A stretch of DNA of 64,000 nucleotides from Panicum virgatum (Eukaryota > Streptophyta > Magnoliopsida > Poales > Poaceae): the NCBI RefSeq assembly GCF_016808335.1, contig NC_053137.1, positions 11,272,506-11,336,505 of the forward strand, given 5' to 3'. The notes under the pieces were generated by a model. That model was not told where the DNA came from, did no database searches, and saw only the letters and a list, made by a program, of their open reading frames with translations. Below are positions 56,597 through 64,000 of this stretch, one piece after another (the first letter of the stretch is position 1; every line of letters begins with the position of its first letter). The translations under genes were made by a program, and so were the position numbers.

Positions 56597-59500
56597 TGTC
56601 GGTACCTCAGGACTGGGGTACCCCTCTTGCCATGTCAATCCGGCTCCATCTCATCAGACCAACGGCACCGAACCTGCTTCCCGCTCGGGGCAGGTCCGGT
56701 GTCGCCACGTGTCCCGGAGAAGAAAGCGCTCAGGGCCAAGCGGCTGGGGGCCCCGGACCCCTAACGGGGTCCCGGACCTCCACATACTATCCGGACCCCT
56801 CAGCAGGGAGAAAACAGACACCTCACCCGGGGGTCCGGAGCCGCCACGTGTCCGCAGGTGGCGGCACGCGCGCGCGCCGTGACGCTTGTGTACGCGTCCT
56901 CCTTTGCTCTATAAAAGGGAGATGCCCGTTAGAAAAGGACTTAGGCCCAGGAGAAGCCCGGGGCTGGGTAGAGGATAGACTCATTCATACCTAGTGCAAT
57001 ACACCACATAGTGGACGTAGGGTATTACGCTCTGGCGGCCCGAACCACTCTAAAATCCGTGTGTTCTTGCGTTCTTGCCCCGAAGCTAGATCGGCCTAAT
57101 AGCTTAGCACTTCCCCGAGTACACCCCCGGCTGTGGGTACCCCCAAAAGCCCGCGACATTTGGCGCCGTCCGTGGGGAGGAGCAAGTGTTGGCTAGATCT
57201 CCAGCCTTCTGAGGCTGAGCTCATCCTCTGCAACGGCGATGGGAAGATGAAGAGAGGCATGGCGGCACCTACGCCGCATGTCACAGCGCCGAGGCAGCAG
57301 CGCCCTCGGTGCGGCGGCACGCGGCAGCGGCGCCTGCTGTACGTTGCCACTGCGACACCTCAGAGCCGGCGCAGTGGCGCGCAGCGGAGACGCCCGCTGT
57401 GCGCCACCCTACAACACCCCTGCGTCGGCTCAAGGTTTTCTCTCATGGAACCACCAAGACTCCCCTGCGGCAACATGGCGTAGGCTCAAGGCTTTCTCTC
57501 AATATGAAGCCTGGGGCCGACCACTGTGGCCCGGGGGAAGTTTACCGTCGTCTCCTCCCTCGCCAGGACCGAGTCTCTCTTGGTGCTGCTGCAGACAGGA
57601 TTCCGCCACTGGGCGCGGGGGCCTAATGCCAGCACCAAGGTCGAGCCGGCGAACGACTGCCCTTCTCCACGCTCCGTGCTCATCCAAATGAGCACCCAGC
57701 TCGTGGTGAGCAATCATTGGGCTGGCTTCCGACGGCAGGCGGCAGCGGCAGGGCCACTCCCATTCAAAGCCAAAGAATTTGTTCTCATGCTATCTAAGCT
57801 TGGAACAGTTCTTGTGCTGGGAAGGGCCCCGCAAGCTCCCGAGGTGATGCTGGATGATGCTGTACAGGCATGTCCAGACCGCCTTCGCCCCCAACAACTG
57901 AGGAATTTCCAAGGTGGTAGTTCCACTCCGACCAGGGATGAGCATGACTCACAGGGCGACGGCTGAAGGTTAACATTAGATAGGATTGAATGTATTTCTC
58001 CTTTGTAATAACATGCTGCCTACGTGTGGTCCAGATCGGTAAAGGTTCGCCCTTGTAAACCCGACCACTAGCTTCATCAGGCAACACCAACAAGTGGTCC
58101 AGAGCGGTAGAGGTCTGCCCTCATAATCCCGATCTCTGATGTACACCACTAGCCAAGAAATAAAGGAGATTTGCTTCCTCAGCCTTATCTTTACATTAAC
58201 TTAACAGCACTCGCCTGATCAGCTTGCATTTTTTACTAATGATCCAAATAGAGTTGATGGCTAGTGGTCAGGTTGGAATGCCCCTTCTAGCTGGAAGGCA
58301 GTTCGGACCCCTAGGGACCTGCTCAGGAGAAGTGGTGCCCGTATCCTGGGGAAGAGAAGCTCCGCGTGGCTTAGCCTGGTAATGTACCCTAAGCCTACGT
58401 ACTTCTCTGCCCTGTTACGAGTCCCCTAGTATCCGAGGCTGCTGTTCCTAGGGGTCCCGGGCTCTTTTCTAGTATAAGGCTTGGTTTCCAGTGCCATACC
58501 GCTAGGTCTGGATACATATCTCAACGGATCGATGGCAACGCTCCAAGTCCACTCCAGTGGCCCGCTCCGGCGGAGACCGCTCGCCACGGTCGCTCCAAGT
58601 CCACTCCGGTGGCCCGCTCCGGCGGAGACCGCTCGCCACGGTCGCTCCAAGTCCACTCCGGTGGCCCGCTCCGGCGGAGACCGCTCGCCACTGTCGCTCC
58701 AAGTCCACTCCAGTGGCCCGATCCGGCGGAGACCGCTCGCCACGGTCCCTCCAAGTCCACTCCGATGGCCCGCTCCGGCGGAGACCGCTCGCCACGGTCG
58801 CTCCAAGTCCACTCCGGTGGCCCGCCCCGGCGGTCACCGCTCGCCGCGGTCGCTTGAGGCCGGGTCCAGGATGTGGTGCTTGCTCCTTGGGCAGCTCGAG
58901 GTCTGCTTAGCTCAGTTCCGTACCCTAAGCCTGCACCCTCGCCACCCTATGGAAAGCACTCTAGTACCTGAACCTGGCGATAAGTGCTACGACCATAAAG
59001 GGGTCTGGAGCACCCGCTCTCGACATGGGCACGCCAATGCAATCAACATTGCGTCACGATAATGGCCCCACCTGCGGGTTCGTACCTCTCCCAAGGTGGG
59101 CCCGGGGGCCACTGTCGGTACCTCAGGACTGGGGTACCCCCTCTTGCCATGTCAAGACTCGTGTAGTTATCAGTAACTACACACTAAGGAGCTGAGCAGC
59201 GGGGCCCCTGGGATCCGGATCCATCTCATCATACCAACAGCACCGAACCCGCTTCCCGCTCGGGGCTGGTCCGGTGTCGCCACGTGTCCCGGAGAAGAAA
59301 GCGCTCAGGGCCAAGCGGCTGGGGGCCCCGGACCCCCCACGGGGTCCCGGACCCCCACATACTATCCGGACCCCTCAGCAGGGAGAAAACAGACACCTCA
59401 CCCGGGGGGACCGGAGCCGCCACGTGTCCGCAGGTGGCGGCACGCGCGCGCCGTGACACTTCCCCGGGAAGACTCACCTACCTGCCGCATACAATGCAGT

Positions 59501-60504
59501 AGGCGGAAGTGCGCACTGCCATAACGAAGCCTGAGACAGCTTTGGCCAGGTTGCACTGTTAGTTGCGTGTTACCAAGGAGCACAGAGCAGTCGCTGGCGC
59601 AGCCTACACCGCGCGTGTCAGCCTACTATGCCAGTTGGATGCGACGGCTCGGCTTCGCCCATTAAGGCACCTACACGGTAGCCTCGACAGACTACGCCGC
59701 AAGCTACATTGCTCCAACTGGCACCTCGCCGATGGGACAAATAAAGACCCCCCTCGGTCAGAGAGTCTACAAGACGAGGAAGCGTATCCGAGAAGAGATC
59801 CCCAACCACTGTAGCACCATTAGTATCTTTCCAGTATAGTATACATCCTTGTTGGGCCCACCTGCCAGGGTCCAACGCCTGTGTACGCGTCCTCCTTTGC
59901 TCTATAAAAGGGAGACGCCTGTTAGAAAAGGACTTAGACCCAGGAGAAGCCCGGGGCTGGGCAGAGGATAGACTGATTCATACCTAGTGCAATACACCAC
60001 ATAGTGGACGTAGGGTATTACGCTCCGGCGGCCAGAACCACTCTAAAATCCGTGTGTTCTTGCGTTCTTGCCCCGAAGCTAGATCGGCCTAATAGCTTAG
60101 CACTTCCCCGAGTACACCTCCCGGCTGTGGGTACCCCCAAAAGCCCGCGACATTTGGCGCCGTCCGTGGGGAGGAGCAAGTGTTGGCTAGATCTCCAGCC
60201 TTCTGAGGCTGAGCTCATCCTCTGCAACGGCGACAAGAAGATGAAGAGAGGCATGGCGGCACCTACGCCGCATGTCACAGCGCCAAGGCAGTAGCGCCCT
60301 CGGTGCGGCGGCACGCTGCAGCGGCGCCTGCTGTGCGTCGCCACTGCGACACCTCAGAGCCGGCGCAGTGGCGCGCAGCGGAGACACCCGCTGTGCGCCA
60401 CCCTACAACACCCCCGCGTCGGCTCAAGGTTTTCTCTCAAGCAACCACCAAGACTCCCCTGCGGCGACATGGCGTAGGCTCAAGGCTTTCTCTCAATATG
60501 AAGC
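56597..60504 (+). mobile_element. Non-autonomous LTR element with a repeated internal start
   Basis: LTR copies at 56597-57158 and 59113-60152 both begin TGTCGGTACCTCAGGACTGG and end AAAAGCCCGCGACA. Each is followed by the same primer-site region, TTTGGCGCCGTCCGTGGGGA. The first internal region (57159-59112) encodes no gag or pol. A GC-rich purine-containing tract (GGTGGGCCCGGGGGCCAC) precedes the second LTR. After that LTR the internal sequence starts again (60153-60504), nearly identical to 57159-57510, until a Sirevirus LTR cuts it. The first LTR is shorter (562 against 1040 bases) because of internal deletions of about 57 and 420 bases. Confidence 0.82.
58539..58850 (+). repeat. 52-bp minisatellite, six copies
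   Basis: Units beginning CGCTCCAAGTCCACTCCGGT start at 58539, 58591, 58643, 58695, 58747 and 58799, with one to five differences each. Since 52 is not a multiple of three and the unit has no stop codon in any frame, long open frames appear on both strands; they are artefacts of the repeat. Confidence 0.95.
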
Positions 60505-61304
60505 TGTAAGGATCGATGGACCAAGAGGGGGGGTGAATTGGGCCTTTTTTCAAATTTCTAAGATAATTAAAACAACCTTAACCTATACAATGCTAGTAAG
60601 GCTCAATTCACCAACCGGCTAACAAAGCAAACTACACAAGCTAACAAAGATATGAAACTAAGCAAGATAGAGCTAAGCTATGATCTCTAAGGTCAAGCAC
60701 ATGAAAGATTGCATGAAAGTAAGTGCTTGAAATGAGAGAGTGGGCTAGAGACAACCGGATTTTTTCCCGTGGTGTCGATGTGTTGGCACACACCCCTAAT
60801 CCACGTTGTGACACTCACTAAGAGTCTTGTCACCTCCCAAGTCACCGAGACTTGGGCGCTCACTAAGAGTCTCCGTTCACCACCCCGGCGTGGTGGAGCT
60901 CAAGCCACGTACAATCTTCTTCTTCGGGCTCCCACAATCCTTGGCAAGCTCCGCGAGAAACACCTAGATCACCATGATCGCCTAGGTGATGCCAATCATC
61001 AAGAGTAACAAGCTAAGGCCTTCACTTGAGCAAGAACCGATCACCAAGAACGGATGCACACAAGCTTCTCTCTACTCAAGTCCTTAATCTTGGTTCTTGA
61101 TTGATTGAATGAACAAGTATGCGAAAGATGAAGCTCAAGGTGGCTCTCAACAATGTATGAGTGTTTGAATGTTTCCTGGTGTTAAGAGTAGGCAAAATGA
61201 CCCATTGGAGGGGTATATATAGGCAGCTCACATGAATAGAGCCGTTGGAGAAAAGCTGCCAGAAAACTGCGTAGCGCCGGTTAATCCGACGACCCTCCAA
61301 TAGC

Positions 61305-61735
61305 CAGCGTCGGTTTAACCGATGAATGTAAACTGCCCCTTCTGAAAACTAGCCGTTACAACTTGGGCAGATTAACCGACGTATCATCGGTTTAACCGGT
61401 GAGTGTAGTTGTTCACTGATTAGCTGAAATACCAAGTCTCTGGACAACTGCACCGACGTTGACTCAAACTTATCGTCGGTTTAACCGGTGAGTACAACTT
61501 CTAAAATCCTTTGAAAAACCATCTCACTGGTCAATTGCACCGACGTCTTGATTCAAACATCGTCGGTTTAACCGGTGTATAGAACTTGAAACACCCTGGA
61601 AAAACCAACTCTGGACTAATGCACCGACGTTAAATTCAAACACGTCGGTTTAACCGATGTATTGACTTGTCCAGACTCTGCTGACTTCGTTTAACCGACG
61701 TATAGAAAAATGAAAACGTCGGTTAAACCGGTGTA
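61305..61735. repeat. Degenerate palindromic repeats in the Sirevirus LTR
   Basis: The motif GTCGGTTTAACCGGTG, with small changes, recurs at about 61309, 61386, 61475, 61562, 61642 and 61714 (72 to 88 bases apart). Most are preceded by an inverted half (ACCGACG or ACCGACGT), so each unit can fold. Not a CRISPR array: the spacers are related and the host is a plant. Confidence 0.75.
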
Positions 61736-62499
61736 TAGACTTTTTCCTGATTTTGCCTTTTCTGATTTGAGTCTTGATTGAAATCCAAATATTCTTGAGA
61801 TATAAGTTGAAAACCACTTATTTGAACTTCTGGAAACCTGAGTGACCATAGTGTGCATCCATTTTTGATTGACCATGTCCATGCTCAAGTTACTTGGCCT
61901 AAACCCCTCTTAATAGTGCGATCACTACAAAACTATAAAACCTATACTAACCTAAGTGTCCTTCTCAACCTTACGACACTTAGGACTAGAAAGATCCTTT
62001 GTCTTGTTATAATCTTGAGTTGAATATGAGATCGCCTTTTTGAATAATGAAATTGAGGGGCCTCTTTTGACATATGACCAAATGAGCGATAATGAACTAT
62101 TAAGCTGCACAAACTCATTAGTCACAATAATAGTTGTCATTAATCACCAAAACATATTTTGAGGGCCTAGATGCTTACAATCTCCCCCTTTTTGGTGATT
62201 GATGACAACACAAACATAAATAACGAGAGAGCGAGAAAGATAAAACAGGATAAACATAAGCAAACTCGAAAAAGGACCAAAGAGCTCAAAGGCTCAAACG
62301 AAATCCAAAGATATGTCTCAAACCACAGCATACTCAAGCGCCAAATGAACATATCCATGAACTAACACCAAATGTGATACAAAGCATCAAAGTCCTGATA
62401 ACTACGAGCTCTCTCTAACTCTACCCTCCCCCTAACTCCAACTTCCCCTGACTCTCTCCCCCTTTGGCGTCAAAGCACCAAAAAGGCGAGCTACTGATC

Positions 62500-63900
62500 C
62501 GGCTGTCGCGGCACGGCGAGGAAGCGGTCTGGGTCATCGTCGTCTTCGTCGTCGGACGGTGTACCCTCAGTGACGGACGGGAGCTACTGGTCAGAACTGC
62601 CTGCTGGATCTGAACTGACTGGGGGTGTAGCTGTCGTCGAGGCTCTCGTGCTAGCACTGCCTGGAAGAGGGTCCGTAGAAGTAGTAACCGGCTCAGCAGA
62701 AGATGTGTCAACATCTGAAGTAGTAAGTGCTGAAGCTGCCGGCTGTGTCGACTGCTGAAGCAAAGAACCCTCTCCTCCCCCTGAAGGTAGTGTCTGTGGT
62801 ACGATGGGGAGGGCGACTGACTGGACTGCTGAAGGAGACTCCTGGAAGAGTGAAGTCGCTGGCAGTGGTGAGAAGAGTGGACGACCGGCAGACCCAAGTA
62901 GTGCGGACATCGAGAACGTGGTCTCCGGTGTCGCTGAGGTAGCTGGAGCTGCAGTAGGGGCTGGAGCTGGTGTGACTGCAAGCTGAGGTGCTCCAACACC
63001 CTGAAGGCCTGGCTGTCCTGGCTGCTGCGGGACGAGTCCGGTGTGAGTGTATAGCTGAGTAATCATCCCGAACATCGCCATCATCCCCTGTTGTATCTGC
63101 TAGAACTGAGCATCTGTCCTCTGTGAAACTCGATCAATAAGGCCGACAAACCGCTCCTCCGCAGCAGCACGCTCTCGGGCAGCCTCCCTCTGTATGGCTG
63201 CTAGCTGAGCCTCATGGGATCTCCTGGCCTCCTCCTGTGCTATCCGGTCCTCTCGTTGCTGAGTAACAAGCTGCTGAAGTAGAGAGGTGAGCTCGGACGG
63301 CTGAGTCACCTGAGACTCTGTAACTGTAGCTGCTGCCGGTGACTCTGGGGCTGGCTCTCTGGACCCCCTGCCTCATGGTCGTGACTAGCTGGGGCTGCTG
63401 CAGGGAAGTACTCGACGTCCTCGGAGGAGTCTGACTCAAGCTCAGACCAGTGTATCTCATCATCTCCTCCGGGAAGCTGGGCCTCGGCAGCTAGCAGTGC
63501 CTCATCCTCCTGTGCCACTCGGGCCTGTGCCTCTGGTGACAACTGTGCCATGGCAGCTCTATCGATCTGTCTGCCTCTCCTCCTGTCCTGTGGTGCAGTG
63601 GGTCGGTATACAGGGAACCTGGGGGCCTCATCGTGACGGTAAGGAGCGCTGATGGGTGACTCTGCTGGCACAATCATAGAACATATATAGCTGATCCAGT
63701 GCGCATAGGGAAACTGTCGCACCACACCCATCCCATCTGTGATCACATCCTCTATCTCAGCCAGAATAAAGTCAACTATGTCAAACGGCTCGTGAGTGAG
63801 GATGTGTAGAAGCAGGAGCTGCTGCAGTCCTGTAAACCCCTCTGGGTAGCCACTCCTCGGTAGCAAAGTCCTCCGGAGTGCCATGTGTACTGCGTATGCC
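62500..63900 (-). pseudogene. Broken env-like ORF region of the Sirevirus
   Basis: Minus-strand open segments at 63884-63306, 63309-63100 and 63084-62584 succeed each other from 5' to 3' in the element. The first resembles the protein encoded after pol in grass Sireviruses (short motifs HEPFDIVDF and YAHWISYI), ending in an acidic stretch. The second is a Gln/Glu/Arg-rich coiled coil. The third is Pro/Ala/Ser/Thr-rich low complexity. A frame change at about 63306 and a stop at about 63100 interrupt it, so this copy does not encode one continuous protein. The upstream start is not certain and may be further right. Confidence 0.6.
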
Positions 63901-64000
63901 TCTGGGGTCAGCAGGCTGGGAACTCTGGCGTAGGAGGTAGGGAACGGCTGGCGGAAGCACTGAGAGATCGCCTCGTGAGAAGGTGCAATCCCGCCAATTA

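Larger units (their letters stand above)
60505..64000 (-). mobile_element. Sirevirus-type Copia retrotransposon, 3' part
   Basis: The 3' LTR is 60505-62179 (TGTAAG at the left edge, CTTACA at the right edge). Immediately to its right, on the minus strand, is the polypurine tract AAAAAGGGGGAGAT, typical of the maize Opie/Ji group. The internal region continues past the window end, so gag, pol and the 5' LTR are not seen. The LTR has interrupted the neighbouring LTR element at 60504/60505. Coding in 62.4-63.9 kb is a separate entry. Confidence 0.82.

Noticed and set aside
58426..59062. Arg/Ser/Gly-rich repeat proteins on both strands
   Set aside because: They are products of the stop-free 52-bp minisatellite.
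61305..61735. Regular repeats resembling a CRISPR array
   Set aside because: Spacers are similar to each other, units are imperfect palindromes, and they lie in a plant LTR.

Overview
This window reads as nuclear DNA of a grass (Poaceae, probably a panicoid or close relative). Genes are spliced with GT-AG introns, several have the very GC-rich 5' ends typical of grasses, and the spaces between them hold Helitrons, Stowaway- and Tourist-type MITEs, LINEs, miniature LTR elements and a Sirevirus. The two most recognisable genes are an NRAMP5-type Mn/Cd transporter and a CESA6-type cellulose synthase. From memory, their rice counterparts are close together on chromosome 7, so the window is probably the syntenic segment; this is an inference.

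Layout. 1-4 kb: a 511 bp MITE and exon-like pieces of an unidentified minus-strand gene. 4.1-8.6 kb (+): NRAMP5, 13 exons, with a Helitron starting 112 bp after the stop (8.7-11.1 kb). 11-18.6 kb: mostly non-genic, with LINE remnants. 18.7-23.1 kb (-): deoxyribonucleoside kinase with a retroelement in its last intron. 23.9-25.8 kb (+): an ASY4-like meiotic coiled-coil protein, divergent from the kinase. 26.7-29.8 kb (-): an RRM protein like AIPP1/EDM3. 30.7-40.0 kb (-): three related two-exon genes for small secreted Gly/His-rich proteins with a hydrophobic tail, the first separated from the other two by a decayed Helitron (33.7-38.5 kb) that carries Rep remnants and two head-to-head miniature LTR elements. 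40.8-41.1 kb: a nuclear copy of plastid rpl16. 41.4-43.7 kb (-): a LINE that has lost its reverse transcriptase. 45.1-50.1 kb (-): CESA6-type cellulose synthase, 12 exons. 50-56.5 kb: MITE-rich spacer. 56.6-60.5 kb: a non-autonomous LTR element with an extra internal segment, cut by a Sirevirus (60.5 kb to the window end, minus strand).

The genes do not form one pathway: metal uptake, nucleoside salvage, meiotic axis, chromatin/RNA processing, a small cell-surface protein family and cellulose synthesis. The least familiar item is the three-gene Gly/His-rich family, which shares a signal-peptide exon, a phase-1 intron and a second exon ending in a GPI-like tail. Splice sites were placed by reading frame and family similarity recalled from memory; no alignment or transcript data were available.
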